This document shows, one piece after another, positions 17,219 through 26,095 of a DNA stretch of 64,000 nt. The DNA is taken from assembly GCF_004514475.2 (NCBI RefSeq), contig NZ_MYFO02000007.1, positions 186,001-250,000 on the forward strand, written 5' to 3'. Position 1 is the first letter of the stretch; every line of letters starts with the position of its first letter. This DNA is from Paenibacillus athensensis. GTDB taxonomy: Bacteria > Bacillota > Bacilli > Paenibacillales > NBRC-103111. A program made the position numbers and the translations under genes. The notes under the pieces are model-generated. The model had not been told where the DNA came from. It did not search any database and worked only from the letters and a program-made list of their open reading frames with translations.

Positions 17219-17319
17219 TTGAAGTTACCTCCGAAAATTAAATTAACATGTTCCTTTTTCATGGATAAAAAATTCACATATTGAAAAAAGTACCATTCCT
17301 ATATGGCGCTCTTGTCAAT
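17219..17319 (-). promoter_or_regulatory. Cold-shock gene leader with TTGACA
   Basis: A perfect TTGACA -35 lies at 17314-17319 on the minus strand, but the expected -10 position (near 17290-17296, ATGGTA/TGGTAC) is weak. The roughly 70-base AT-rich leader behind it is compatible with a cold-shock 5' UTR. The rest of the gap to 17607 shows no gene. Confidence 0.4.
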
Positions 17320-17607
17320 AGGCGCATTTCTTTAACCACTTTATCAATTATCTCCACTCTATCACAGACTTTTACAAAACGCAAATGGGAAAAAGCCGCT
17401 CCGCCCGCTCCCCATACGCATTAGCGCACAATTTTCAACGTCACGGAGCCGAGAAAACGCGCAACGGCGCGGCAAAATGGCAGCGCTAACATCGCCAAAG
17501 CCGCAGCAATCGTCGCCCTTCATTGTGCTGCAGCCAGCCGGCCGTTCCACACAGCCGGACCTGCTGCCTCCTTCGCGCAAGCGCCCCCATTGCCGAGGAG
17601 CCATTGC

Positions 17608-18108
17608 TCACAGCGCTTTCTCAAAGCAGCGGAAGGGCGCCTTGCGCAGCGGGAACCGCACCGTACCCGTCGGCTTGTACCCGGCCCTGCTGTACATGCC
17701 CAGCGCCGTCTCGTTCTCCGAGAATACGTCGAGCCGGATGCTCGTGCAGCCCTCGCTGCGGGCGCGCTGTTCCGCAAAGCCAAGCAGCAGCTTGCCCAAG
17801 CCCTTACCCTGATGCTGCGGGTGGACGGCCAGCCGGTGGATACATGCGGGCCGGCCGCTGCGGTCGGCCCACTCCAGCTTGCTGTAGGCTCCGCTCATCT
17901 TGCGGTCCACCACCACCGCGGCAATGACGACGCCGTTCTCCACAACGCCGTACAGCGTGCCGGACTTCAGATCGCTGCCGATGACAAAGCGGTTCGGGTA
18001 CATCCAGTCCCACTGCTCGATGCCGTCGGCCCGCAGCCGGCGGGCCACCTCCGTGTAGAGCGCAAGAACGCTTTTTTTCATATCCGGGGTCAATCGCTGA
18101 ATGTCCAT
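17608..18108 (-). CDS. GNAT-family N-acetyltransferase
   Basis: A 166-residue GNAT protein. The acetyl-CoA loop is HPQHQGKGLGKLLL (about 108-121), preceded by the beta-4 strand IHRLAV and followed by RLDVFSENETALGMYSRAGY, the family's C-terminal block. AAAGGAG precedes the ATG. The acceptor cannot be predicted. It is the last gene of the TetR-led operon, 26 bp after the VC0807-like gene. Confidence 0.85.
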   Translation of the reverse strand: MDIQRLTPDMKKSVLALYTEVARRLRADGIEQWDWMYPNRFVIGSDLKSGTLYGVVENGVVIAAVVVDRKMSGAYSKLEWADRSGRPACIHRLAVHPQHQGKGLGKLLLGFAEQRARSEGCTSIRLDVFSENETALGMYSRAGYKPTGTVRFPLRKAPFRCFEKAL

Positions 18109-18134
18109 GTTAATACGCTCCTTTCACGCACCGT

Positions 18135-18746
18135 TTATTGGAGTTGGCTTTTGATCTCCAGAAGACGGCGGGACGACTTGCGGCGGTATATCACCGTCCA
18201 CAGCAGCGCAGCGCCGATAAAACCGTACAGGACAAAGTTCGACAGCGCCAGGAATTGCGACGTGGTCAGCTCGAATACGAGCACGACGCGCACGCCAGCT
18301 TCCAGAACCAGCATCAGGCCCCATACGAACGTCATCAGCCGCATGACGAAGCGGAAATAAGCGATGCTCCAGTTGTCGGCAAAGCCTTCAATTTTCATAA
18401 AGCGCAGCGCCAGATGAAAGATCAGCGGACGCTTGAGCAGCAGCGAGCCGAGAAAGATCAGACCGACGGCGCCCGTGATGAGCGATTCACGAACGAGCAG
18501 GATCTTTTCGCTGCCGCCCAGCGAAACCAGCACGAGCGTCAGCACCAGCGTAAACAGCATGAGGCTGCCAAAGGCGTCAAGCTTGCGATGCTTGGCAAAA
18601 TGGACCACATTGTCGACCAGCGGCACCAGCGTGGCGATCGACAGCGCAGCGACGCCGCTCATATAGTTATTCAGCAGCTCATAAATTCCCCACGGCGCCA
18701 GACCGTTAATCAAAAGCGTGAAAATCACATAATTACGGGTAGACAT
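18135..18746 (-). CDS. VC0807-family membrane protein
   Basis: A 203-residue polytopic membrane protein with about six hydrophobic segments. The NGLAPWGIYELL start and the PLVDNVVHFAKHRKLDAFGSLML block match the VC0807-like family of unknown function. AAAGGAGA precedes the ATG. It starts 6 bp after the DUF2306 gene, so both are cotranscribed. Confidence 0.75.
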   Translation of the reverse strand: MSTRNYVIFTLLINGLAPWGIYELLNNYMSGVAALSIATLVPLVDNVVHFAKHRKLDAFGSLMLFTLVLTLVLVSLGGSEKILLVRESLITGAVGLIFLGSLLLKRPLIFHLALRFMKIEGFADNWSIAYFRFVMRLMTFVWGLMLVLEAGVRVVLVFELTTSQFLALSNFVLYGFIGAALLWTVIYRRKSSRRLLEIKSQLQ

Positions 18747-18752
18747 AGTTGG

Positions 18753-19376
18753 CTACTCTCCTTTTCGTTGTCTTCGAATCCAGATTTCGGCTATGGCCAG
18801 ATTCGGTATCCAGCACAGCCAGGCGACTACGCGGTAGGCCGCTTCGAAATCGCCGTCAAACAGCAGCACGAGCGGAAAGAGATACAATCTCAGACCAACC
18901 GCGGCCAACGTCAAGGCATAGCTGCGAAGCATCCAGCGGCGGTGAGCGTCAGCTTTGCCTTGGATGATGCGGATTACGCCCATCAGCGTGCTAGCCGCCC
19001 AAAGCAGGTCGAGGGTGAAAAATCCCACCCCAGCCACCCAGCCACCCGTCGCATAAAGCGACAAGTAGACGCTGACCAGACTGCTGAGCATAATCGACGC
19101 GACGTAGATGATGCCCAACATTCGATGCCTGCGGCGCGCCGCGGCGCTGCGCTGCTTGCGGAACAGCTGGAACGGGCCGATCACGATTGCCAGACAGGCC
19201 GTTGCGATATGCGCGTATAGTACGTACACCCACGGCGTTAAATGAAAATCGGGCTTTCGCAGCTTCTCTTGCACAAGGCCGGCATACTTTGGATGGAAGA
19301 AGCCGTATTGGACGATTGCGTAAGCCGCTACCACAAACGCCAGCGCGGTGATGAGGCCGATACCGAATTTTCGCAT
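18753..19376 (-). CDS. DUF2306-family membrane protein
   Basis: A 207-residue membrane protein with six to seven hydrophobic segments. HIATACLAIVIGPFQLF, RRHRMLGIIYV and AHRRWMLRSYALT are DUF2306 hallmarks; the conserved His residues within membrane segments are reminiscent of heme-binding membrane proteins, which is inference. GGAGG lies 9 bases upstream of the ATG. Second gene of the TetR operon. Confidence 0.8.
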   Translation of the reverse strand: MRKFGIGLITALAFVVAAYAIVQYGFFHPKYAGLVQEKLRKPDFHLTPWVYVLYAHIATACLAIVIGPFQLFRKQRSAAARRRHRMLGIIYVASIMLSSLVSVYLSLYATGGWVAGVGFFTLDLLWAASTLMGVIRIIQGKADAHRRWMLRSYALTLAAVGLRLYLFPLVLLFDGDFEAAYRVVAWLCWIPNLAIAEIWIRRQRKGE

Positions 19377-19389
19377 CTCAGCCGGCCTC

Positions 19390-19995
19390 CTAGCTAAGCG
19401 AACGCAGCAGCACCTGGAAAATATCCTTGAGCTCCAGCCTGCCGGCGTCGTCTGCTACAATCAGATTTTGCACGCGTAAGCCGTAAGCAAACACCATGAA
19501 GATCGAAGCCATCTTCTCGGCGTCCACCTCTTGCGGAATCGCCCCTGCCTGCTGTCCGACGCGAATCCAGTCGGCAGCCGTACGCTGCGAGAACACATAA
19601 CCGTTCTTGAGAATCGCCGCCACCTTGGGGTTATCGTTCTGGCTCAACAGGTACATGAAAATCTTGCCCGTCACATCCTGCCCGCCCGAGCTGTTATCGA
19701 TACTTCCGGCGATCATCTGAATCGGGAGCGTCGGGTCAGGCCCTTGTACCTCGCCAACCACCTCATTGAAGCGCTCGTTCGTTGCGTTCATCTTCGCCCG
19801 CAAAATCATCCCGAACAATTCGTCCTTGCCCGTTACATAATGATAAATGGCTCCTTTGGACAGATGGGTCCGCTCCATGATGTCCTGCAAGGTGGTGTTG
19901 CGGCAGCCCTTCTCGCGGATGAGCTGTTCGGTCGTATCCAGCAGCAACTGCAGCGTCGCGCTTGGCGCTTGCAGCTGCTTGTCGGCATCAGTCAT
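19390..19995 (-). CDS. TetR-family repressor, autoregulated operon leader
   Basis: A 201-residue TetR-family protein. The N-terminal HTH reads TTLQDIMERTHLSKGAIYHYVTGKDELF; the C-terminal ligand domain is divergent. It is the first gene of a tight minus-strand operon (gaps of 13, 6 and 26 bp) with DUF2306, VC0807-like and GNAT genes. Two near-identical palindromes in its promoter strongly suggest it represses its own operon. The inducer is unknown. Confidence 0.9.
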   Translation of the reverse strand: MTDADKQLQAPSATLQLLLDTTEQLIREKGCRNTTLQDIMERTHLSKGAIYHYVTGKDELFGMILRAKMNATNERFNEVVGEVQGPDPTLPIQMIAGSIDNSSGGQDVTGKIFMYLLSQNDNPKVAAILKNGYVFSQRTAADWIRVGQQAGAIPQEVDAEKMASIFMVFAYGLRVQNLIVADDAGRLELKDIFQVLLRSLS

Positions 19996-20021
19996 GCTCG
20001 GGTTCCTCCTTGCTTTCGATT

Positions 20022-20081
20022 ACAAACCGTCGGTCGGTTTGTTCATGTTTTTATCATACAGACCGTCGGTCGGTCTGTCAA
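20022..20081 (-). promoter_or_regulatory. Sigma-A promoter with twin TetR operators
   Basis: On the minus strand TTGACA (20081-20076), a 17-bp spacer and TATGAT (20058-20053) form a near-perfect promoter. The spacer is filled by one operator (20058-20078, ACAGACCG-5-CGGTCTGT); a second (20022-20042, ACAAACCG-5-CGGTTTGT) covers the transcribed start region. The operator centres are 36 bp apart. Confidence 0.85.
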
Positions 20082-20124
20082 TAGGCAAAGCCGTTTTTTT
20101 TGCAAAACATTTCCTGTCCCAAGC

Positions 20125-20150
20125 AAAAAAGGACACCTCACGGTGCCCCG
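20125..20150 (-). terminator. Terminator of DUF2294 gene
   Basis: On the minus strand GGCACCGTGAGGTGTCC forms a short hairpin followed by TTTTTT, about 28 bp beyond the DUF2294 stop. Confidence 0.65.
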
Positions 20151-20177
20151 GCCGTTACAGCTCCCCGCCGCACCCCG

Positions 20178-20894
20178 TTATTTCGCGGAGGAGACGAGCA
20201 GCATCACACTTTTATCCTGTTCATAGTTCCAGTCTACGAAACAGTCGATGACCCGCTTGCCGAGAATCCGCTCAAAGCTGCTATTGTTATGAAAATAGCT
20301 TTTTTCCAGATTCCGTTTGACGCCCTTGAGCAGCTCGCCGTGTCCGAGTCGGATCAACTCCTTCTCAATCCGCACGAGCAGTCCGCTGCGCACCACCAGC
20401 AGCGTCCGCGAATTCAGCTCACAGGAATAGATTTCCTCCGGCGTTTTTTGCGCCTGATAGCTGATGCGGCTGATCTCTTGCTCCAGCTCGACGCGCCCCG
20501 TATAAGCCTCGTTCACAGGTTGCGCGTCCGGCACCGGCTCCGGACACAGACCAACGAGCATCCCGGTCTTGTTATGGAGCGACCAGTCGCAATAAAATTC
20601 GCGCGGCTTGACGCCGGTCACGATTTCGATATAGCTTGCAATTTCCGGCAGCATCATTTGCATGAGCTTTTCGCGCATTTGATCGACAATCATTTCATGG
20701 TCCTGCTCCAGCAAAACTTTCTCGGAGGGAGTAAGAAAATTTCGCAAATAAATGGTGATAAACGTATGTCCGATGGACACAAATACCGATTCCGGCCCTT
20801 TGCCGAAATGATCGCGCAGCAGCTTGCCGGTATAGCTCGCAATTAGCTGTTGATATTGAAAGACCTGTTGGTTCATCAGATTCGATTCTTCCAT
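20178..20894 (-). CDS. DUF2294-family protein
   Basis: A 238-residue soluble protein with two copies of a DUF2294-like unit (about 10-110 and 120-235). Both have the H/R-x-F/L-L-x-R and C-x-D/x-W patterns (FVSIGHTFITIYLRNFL and REFYCDW; LNSRTLLVVRSGLLVRIE and IDCFVDW). The family (B. subtilis YbcI-like) has no established function. GAGGAG precedes the ATG. It follows the histidine kinase gene by 76 bp on the same strand; this pairing suggests a functional link to the kinase. Confidence 0.8.
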   Translation of the reverse strand: MEESNLMNQQVFQYQQLIASYTGKLLRDHFGKGPESVFVSIGHTFITIYLRNFLTPSEKVLLEQDHEMIVDQMREKLMQMMLPEIASYIEIVTGVKPREFYCDWSLHNKTGMLVGLCPEPVPDAQPVNEAYTGRVELEQEISRISYQAQKTPEEIYSCELNSRTLLVVRSGLLVRIEKELIRLGHGELLKGVKRNLEKSYFHNNSSFERILGKRVIDCFVDWNYEQDKSVMLLVSSAK

Positions 20895-20970
20895 GGCCGT
20901 CTCCTCTAAACTTGATAAGAGCGCTTAATATGACAATCAGTATGTGCCATGGAGAATCTTTATATCCCCC

Positions 20971-21873
20971 TTATGTGCGTTGTATGGGCAGCTTCACAGT
21001 GACGACGGTTCCGCCTTCCGGCGGGCTGGCGAATTCGATGGTTCCCTGGTGATCTTCAATGATGCGTTTGCAAATAACCAGACCCAGCCCGTTTCCTCTT
21101 TCTTTCGTGGTCACAAACGGCTGCCCGATCCGCTCCAATAGCTCGGGCGGAATCCCCAGACCGCTGTCGACGATTTCGATACAGGCCCAAGCGTCTGAAG
21201 CCGCCAGCGAGATTCTGATTCGACCTCCGTCCGGCATAGCCTCGATGGCGTTTTTGATTAAATTGATAAACACTTGTTTCAGCTTGCTTTCCTTGCCTAA
21301 TACGACCAGACGTTCGGTCCCCTTCGCATAACGACCAGTGAGCTGAACGTTGTGGAGATTCGACTGCGCATCCAGAAGCGTAATCGCATTTTGCAAAATC
21401 GGCTGCAGCCCGTGCAGCTCAAATAACGTCTCCTTCGGATGCGCAAGCTCCAGCAGCTCGCTTACAATTTCATTAATGCGGTCGACCTCGGACAACATGA
21501 TCTCCGTATATTGGGGTTCTCTCTGCCTCATCAGCTGTAAAAAGCCCCGCAGGCTGGTCAGCGGATTGCGGATTTCATGCGCAATGCCCGCAGCCAATGT
21601 GCCGGCCATCGTCAACTTCTCCGACTGCTCCAGCTCCCGCCAGCTCTCGACCATTTTGTCCAGCTGCGCTTCTGCGCGGCTGAAGGCCGCAAAGACCCGG
21701 CCATAGCCATACCCGACGCCTCCGGCTGCCAGCAGAGTGAAACCCAGACTCCAGAGCCAGACCTGCATGCTAACGCCCAGAACCCATAACGCCATTTGAT
21801 GGAGCGCCGCCGCCGCAACCGCGACAGCACATACCTTCCCAAGCGAAGGCAGCTTTCTTCTCTTATTATCCAT
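20971..21873 (-). CDS. NtrB/KinD-like sensor histidine kinase
   Basis: A 300-residue kinase with two membrane segments (about 10-55) and almost no external sensor loop, then HisKA (AGIAHEIRNPLTSL) and HATPase_c (NLIKNAIEAM, DSGLGIPPE, GNGLGLVI). No PAS domain is seen. The short sensor part suggests intramembrane sensing or control by a partner protein such as the adjacent DUF2294 product. ATG 21873 has AGGTGG 9 bases upstream; a longer start lacks one. No response regulator is adjacent. Confidence 0.85.
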   Translation of the reverse strand: MDNKRRKLPSLGKVCAVAVAAAALHQMALWVLGVSMQVWLWSLGFTLLAAGGVGYGYGRVFAAFSRAEAQLDKMVESWRELEQSEKLTMAGTLAAGIAHEIRNPLTSLRGFLQLMRQREPQYTEIMLSEVDRINEIVSELLELAHPKETLFELHGLQPILQNAITLLDAQSNLHNVQLTGRYAKGTERLVVLGKESKLKQVFINLIKNAIEAMPDGGRIRISLAASDAWACIEIVDSGLGIPPELLERIGQPFVTTKERGNGLGLVICKRIIEDHQGTIEFASPPEGGTVVTVKLPIQRT

Positions 21874-21916
21874 GTACAAATCCACCTGATTCGTTAATTT
21901 CAAGAAACGCCAAAGA

Positions 21917-21947
21917 GCCTAACTCTCCCACAAACAGAAAGTTAGGC
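21917..21947 (-). promoter_or_regulatory. Leader hairpin of the kinase gene
   Basis: GCCTAACT and AGTTAGGC pair perfectly around a 15-base loop, 45-75 bases before the kinase ATG on the minus strand. There is no T-run, so it looks like a leader structure rather than a terminator. Confidence 0.35.
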
Positions 21948-22173
21948 CATGAAGTAACTTTTATCGCGGTGCGCAATAAATTTACCCATTTACCCGACAT
22001 ATTCATATTAACTATCAAGCGGTTAATTCTTCTTCCAAAACCGGCAACGTTTCTGTGCCCTCGCCTCCTGTCCGATACAGGGGCAGGGATCGCTCCCAGT
22101 CGTATTGATTATATCACATCCCTGTATGCAAAAAAAAGTGCATCGCGCACATTTCCCCGCAGGCCTGGTCTCA

Positions 22174-22237
22174 ACAGAGCTCTGTCTTTACAAAATGGAA
22201 GCTCGCCACCTATAATCTTACAAACAGAACTCTGTTT
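22174..22237 (+). promoter_or_regulatory. Restriction-modification gene promoter flanked by paired operators
   Basis: TTTACA (22187-22192), an 18-bp spacer and a perfect TATAAT (22211-22216) form the promoter. ACAGAGCTCTGT (22174-22185) abuts the -35 and AAACAGA-AC-TCTGTTT (22222-22237) covers the start region; both share ACAGA-2-TCTGT and their centres are 50 bp apart. This is an obvious repressor layout. No regulator gene lies next to it. Confidence 0.75.
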
Positions 22238-22260
22238 TTGACAAGCTGAGGAGGTCAAGC

Positions 22261-25200
22261 ATGGAACCCAATCTGATGCCCGTCCAGAGCTGGCTGCTCG
22301 CGATGGGCTTCCGTCCTGCAGAGGGCAATGCCGCGCTTTGGCACAAGGACTACGACATCCGCGGCTCCTACCGGATCGCAGCGGAGCTAACGGCCGATGG
22401 AACGTCGATGGGCCGCATCGATTACGGCCCCGATATCCGGTCCGGACGCAGCACAGCCGGCATAGAGGGACGTAAGGAGCATCTCGTCCAGCTGGAATGC
22501 GTAAACCGGCTGCTGGAGACCGGCTACGCTCCGCGGCACATTGAGCTGGCCCCTTACGGACGGAAAAACGCCGACCTCGACATTTGCGTCCGCGACGCCA
22601 GCGGCGCGGGCTTTTTGCTGATCGACTGCAGGAGCTGGGGCAAGCCCTATAACCACGCGCTGCAGGCGCTCGTGCAAAATGATTATAAAAAAGATCAGTT
22701 GTTCCATTACTACTTATTGGATACGAACGTGCAGTACGTCGTCGTGTATACGTCCGCGCCGGACGGCGATGGCGGCTTGAAATACAATACGGGCATTGTC
22801 GCTATGGCCCCGCTCCGCGGGTGCGACGACCCCGGCGAGATGTATGAGCGCTGGGACAAGCTTTTTCAGTCCAAGGGCTTGTTCGGCGAAGACGCCGAGC
22901 CTTACCGGGTGCGGTTTACGGGCATTAAACAAGCGGAGCTGAAGCCGCTGGAGCGTGCCGATGTCGAGGAATCGGACGGGACGTTGTTCAACACGTTTGC
23001 GGAGATTTTGCGCCGTCACGTGGTCTCGGACAAAAACAATGCGTACAATGTCATTTTCAATCTGATTTTGTGCAAAATTGTCGACGAAGACCACGTACGC
23101 CGACCGGACGAAGAGATGGCTTTTCAATGGAAAGCGGACGAAACAGATGAAGACGTGCTGGAGCGGCTGAGCAGGCTCTACCGGACCGGCGTTACGGCCT
23201 ATCTGGGGATTACGCTGGCAGATTTTGCCGACAGCCTGCTTGACGACGAGTTGCAGCGGGTCGGCGGTGCGTCTTCCGACGCCGCTGCGGGCATCAAAGC
23301 CTTGTTTCGCCGCTTCAAGCTGTATAAAAGCCATGAATTCGCCTTCAAGGAAATTCTCGACGAGCGAACGTTCCGCGACAATGCGCGCATCGTCAAAGCG
23401 GTCGTGAAGCTGCTGGAACGCTTTCGCTTCAAGGAACCGTCTAAGCTGCCGCTGCTGGGCGATTTTTTCGAACGGCTGCTCAATATCGGGGTTAAGCAGG
23501 AGGCCGGACAATTCTTCACGCCGATTCCGATCGCCGCTTATAATTGTATGGCGATTCCGTTCGAAGCCATTGTCGCGCGCAAGATCGCAGCGGGCGAAAG
23601 CTCGTTTCTGCCCTACACGATCGATTACGCCTGCGGTAGCGGCCATTTTCTGACCGAAGCGCTGGAACGCATCGGCCGGCTTGTCGAGGCGTGCCGTCCG
23701 GAGGAGCTCCAGACGCAGGCGCAACGGGACCGGCTCGCGAAGTGGCGGTCGGCCGACGGCTGGGCGCGGGAGTTTGTGTATGGGATCGAAAAGGATTTTC
23801 GCCTCGTCAAAACGTCCAAGGTCGCCTGCTTCCTGCATGGCGACGGCGGAGCGAACGTGCTGTACGCGGACGGGCTTGCCGGCTTCGATTCGCCAACGTT
23901 CCATGGACGACTGCGGACGAACGAACCGACGGCTGACCATCCGCGCTTTGACGTGCTGATTGCCAACCCGCCCTACTCAGTGGAAAACTTCAAATATACG
24001 ATGAAGGACGGGGCGCGCTGCTTCGAGCTGTTCGCGCATGTGACCGACAAGAGCGACAACATCGAATGCCTGTTCATCGAGCGGGCCAAGCAGCTGCTCG
24101 TTCCCGGCGGCTTTGCAGCGATCATTTTGCCCAGCTCCCTGCTGCTCAATCAGGGCATTCATCAGAAGGCTCGCGAGCTGCTGCTGAAATATTTCCGCAT
24201 CGTCGGCATCGTCGAATTCGGCAATCAGACCTTCGCTGCCACGGGACAGCGGACCGTCAACCTGCATCTGGAACGCCGCGCTGACCACGAATGGCGGCAA
24301 GCCGCCGAAGCCGCACGCGCCCTGCTCGACACCTTGGCGGGAACGGACGAGGCGCACGCGCAGCTCTCCAGCTTGGACGGGCTGCAAGACATCTATGCCG
24401 CTTATTGCGCAGCCGCGCATCCCGACCGCACGCCGGACGCCTGCTTGACGGCCTTGACTGACGAGGCGTCCCGCGAGCGTGAAGCCGTGCGGCTGATGTA
24501 TTTTATGCTGGCCTGGGATCAGCCGGTCGTTATTGCCCATTCCAGAGAAGGGGACGAGGAGAAGCTGTTTCTCGGCTACGAGCATTCCGACCGCAAAAAG
24601 TATGAGGGCATTCATCCTTACCCTCATACCGCGGACAAAAAAATTGTCTCTGTGCTGCACGACGAGCTCCAGGTCGACCATCCGGACAAAATCAGCACGT
24701 ACATGTACGCCAACTTCCTTCGGCGTCCGCTGCCACCCGTCAGCGAACGGCTGGCCAAGCATCTGCATGTGCGTCCGCTCCATGAGATGCTCGATCTGGC
24801 TTCCGAGGACTTCAAGGCGCGCGTATTCATCGACTCGCTGGACAACATGTATACCCGGGTGACCGCATACGAGCTCGTAACGCTGGCGGACAGCTCGGTG
24901 GCCGAAGTGCTCGATCATCTGCGCAAGCCGGTGAAAAAATCCAACCGCACGAGCGGCGCGTATCCGTATTACGGCGCTTCCGGCAAAGCCGGACTCATCG
25001 ACGCCTACCTGTTCGACGAGGATCTCGTGCTGATCGGCGAGGACGGAGCCAAATGGGGCGAATACGAGCATACGGCGTATGCGATTTCCGGCAAATCGTG
25101 GGTGAACAACCATGCCCATGTTATCCGCGTCAATAAGGAGCGGCTGCTGGAGGCATATCTGGTCGCCGTGTTCAACCGGCTGGACTTCAGTTATCTGAAG

Positions 25201-25383
25201 CGGCGCCCCAACGGCGGGAAGCTGCTGAAAAGCGAGCTGACGGCGATCAAGTTTCCGCTGCCGCCGCTGGAGCTTCAGCGCGCCATCGCAGCCGGGATGG
25301 ACCGCGCTCCGGCAGGCCCGATGCGCTACGAGGCGCTGGACCGCCTGCTTGGCTTGACCGGGACGGAAACGATCCGCGGCTGA
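22261..25383 (+). CDS. Single-chain type IIG-like restriction-modification protein
   Basis: A 1040-residue protein with the order nuclease-like domain, helical spacer, N6-adenine methyltransferase and one S-subunit-like target recognition domain. The N-terminal HsdR_N-like domain has ADLDI (about 104) and LIDCRSWGK (about 119-128); the family pattern (D/E)-x-K is here D-C-R. The methyltransferase has motif I DYACGSGHF (about 454) and motif IV NPPY (about 570). The TRD (about 830-1030) includes YPYYGASGKAGLIDAYLFDED and ends with KFPLPPLELQRAI, as in type I HsdS. It should methylate an asymmetric site; cleavage is doubtful if the Arg is inactive. GGAGGTC precedes the ATG. The gene stands alone. 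Confidence 0.88.
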   Translation: MEPNLMPVQSWLLAMGFRPAEGNAALWHKDYDIRGSYRIAAELTADGTSMGRIDYGPDIRSGRSTAGIEGRKEHLVQLECVNRLLETGYAPRHIELAPYGRKNADLDICVRDASGAGFLLIDCRSWGKPYNHALQALVQNDYKKDQLFHYYLLDTNVQYVVVYTSAPDGDGGLKYNTGIVAMAPLRGCDDPGEMYERWDKLFQSKGLFGEDAEPYRVRFTGIKQAELKPLERADVEESDGTLFNTFAEILRRHVVSDKNNAYNVIFNLILCKIVDEDHVRRPDEEMAFQWKADETDEDVLERLSRLYRTGVTAYLGITLADFADSLLDDELQRVGGASSDAAAGIKALFRRFKLYKSHEFAFKEILDERTFRDNARIVKAVVKLLERFRFKEPSKLPLLGDFFERLLNIGVKQEAGQFFTPIPIAAYNCMAIPFEAIVARKIAAGESSFLPYTIDYACGSGHFLTEALERIGRLVEACRPEELQTQAQRDRLAKWRSADGWAREFVYGIEKDFRLVKTSKVACFLHGDGGANVLYADGLAGFDSPTFHGRLRTNEPTADHPRFDVLIANPPYSVENFKYTMKDGARCFELFAHVTDKSDNIECLFIERAKQLLVPGGFAAIILPSSLLLNQGIHQKARELLLKYFRIVGIVEFGNQTFAATGQRTVNLHLERRADHEWRQAAEAARALLDTLAGTDEAHAQLSSLDGLQDIYAAYCAAAHPDRTPDACLTALTDEASREREAVRLMYFMLAWDQPVVIAHSREGDEEKLFLGYEHSDRKKYEGIHPYPHTADKKIVSVLHDELQVDHPDKISTYMYANFLRRPLPPVSERLAKHLHVRPLHEMLDLASEDFKARVFIDSLDNMYTRVTAYELVTLADSSVAEVLDHLRKPVKKSNRTSGAYPYYGASGKAGLIDAYLFDEDLVLIGEDGAKWGEYEHTAYAISGKSWVNNHAHVIRVNKERLLEAYLVAVFNRLDFSYLKRRPNGGKLLKSELTAIKFPLPPLELQRAIAAGMDRAPAGPMRYEALDRLLGLTGTETIRG

Positions 25384-25533
25384 GCCAGGATCGGGACTGC
25401 AGGACAGTGGCTGCGCTGCCGCGTACAGGGAGAGCGGGCCGGGAAGATAGCAAGCTATAAGAAATCCGCAAGCTGCCGATATGCTACGATAGAACGGTGA
25501 AATCCCATATACGGCAGAGAGAGGATGTTTTTG

Positions 25534-25929
25534 ATGGCAAAGCTGATTCCCTTTTTATTTTCCGAGGACGCTCGCGCGCAAGCAGCGTTTTATGCAGAAG
25601 CGATTCAAGGCACAGTTCAATCCGTTTCCACGTTTGGCCAGATGCCTGGTACCGACGAGACGCTGAAGGACAAGGTGATGCATCTGTGCCTGAGCTCCAG
25701 CGACATTACGATTTTTATGGCCGATGCGATGGATGACCTGACGCGCGGCAGAAACTTCAGCCTCAATCTCGAATTCCCCTCGGCCGCGGAAGGTCAGGCT
25801 GCGTTTGACCACTTGTCCACCGACGCCGTCGGCATCCGGCAGCCGCTTGCGCCCGCTCCCTGGGGCGGTCAATACGGCGAGCTGGAGGACAAGTTCGGGG
25901 TATCCTGGATGATCACCTGCCCGCAATAG
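25534..25929 (+). CDS. VOC-family (PhnB-like) protein
   Basis: A 131-residue PhnB-like VOC protein (AKLIPFLFSEDARAQAAFYAEAIQG, ending LEDKFGVSWMITCPQ). It is clearly homologous to the protein at 11873 (shared SEDAR/CEDAR-AAFYAEA start and FGV-W end), so the window has two paralogues. The start at ATG 25534 is 9 bases after GAGAGG; an ATG three codons earlier abuts it. Single-gene unit behind the restriction-modification gene. Confidence 0.8.
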   Translation: MAKLIPFLFSEDARAQAAFYAEAIQGTVQSVSTFGQMPGTDETLKDKVMHLCLSSSDITIFMADAMDDLTRGRNFSLNLEFPSAAEGQAAFDHLSTDAVGIRQPLAPAPWGGQYGELEDKFGVSWMITCPQ

Positions 25930-26040
25930 GATCATATCCCTGCGGGCCGCAGCGGAGCGCCATCACGTACGGGCGGCCCGTTGCTGCGGCTGCGGCTTCT
26001 GCTGCCCGCATCCGTCTGTCAGCAAGCCCCGGCAACACGA

Positions 26041-26087
26041 AAGCCTGCACAGCTGCCGCTCCATTGAGCAAGCCGCCGTGCAGGCTT
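26041..26087. terminator. Convergent hairpin terminator
   Basis: AAGCCTGCAC pairs with GTGCAGGCTT with an inner GC-rich stem. It lies between the convergent VOC gene and the large glycosidase gene, and can serve both. Confidence 0.65.
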
Positions 26088-26095
26088 CGTTTCCA

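Noticed and set aside
21917-21947. Leader hairpin taken as a terminator
   Set aside because: No T-run follows the stem on either strand, so I list it only as a leader structure.
22714-25119. Large minus-strand frames opposite the restriction-modification gene
   Set aside because: They are shadows of the RM gene; products lack any recognisable motif.
25384-25533. Search for HsdR/HsdS partner genes beside the RM gene
   Set aside because: Both flanks hold unrelated genes (kinase and VOC protein); all needed domains are in the single protein.
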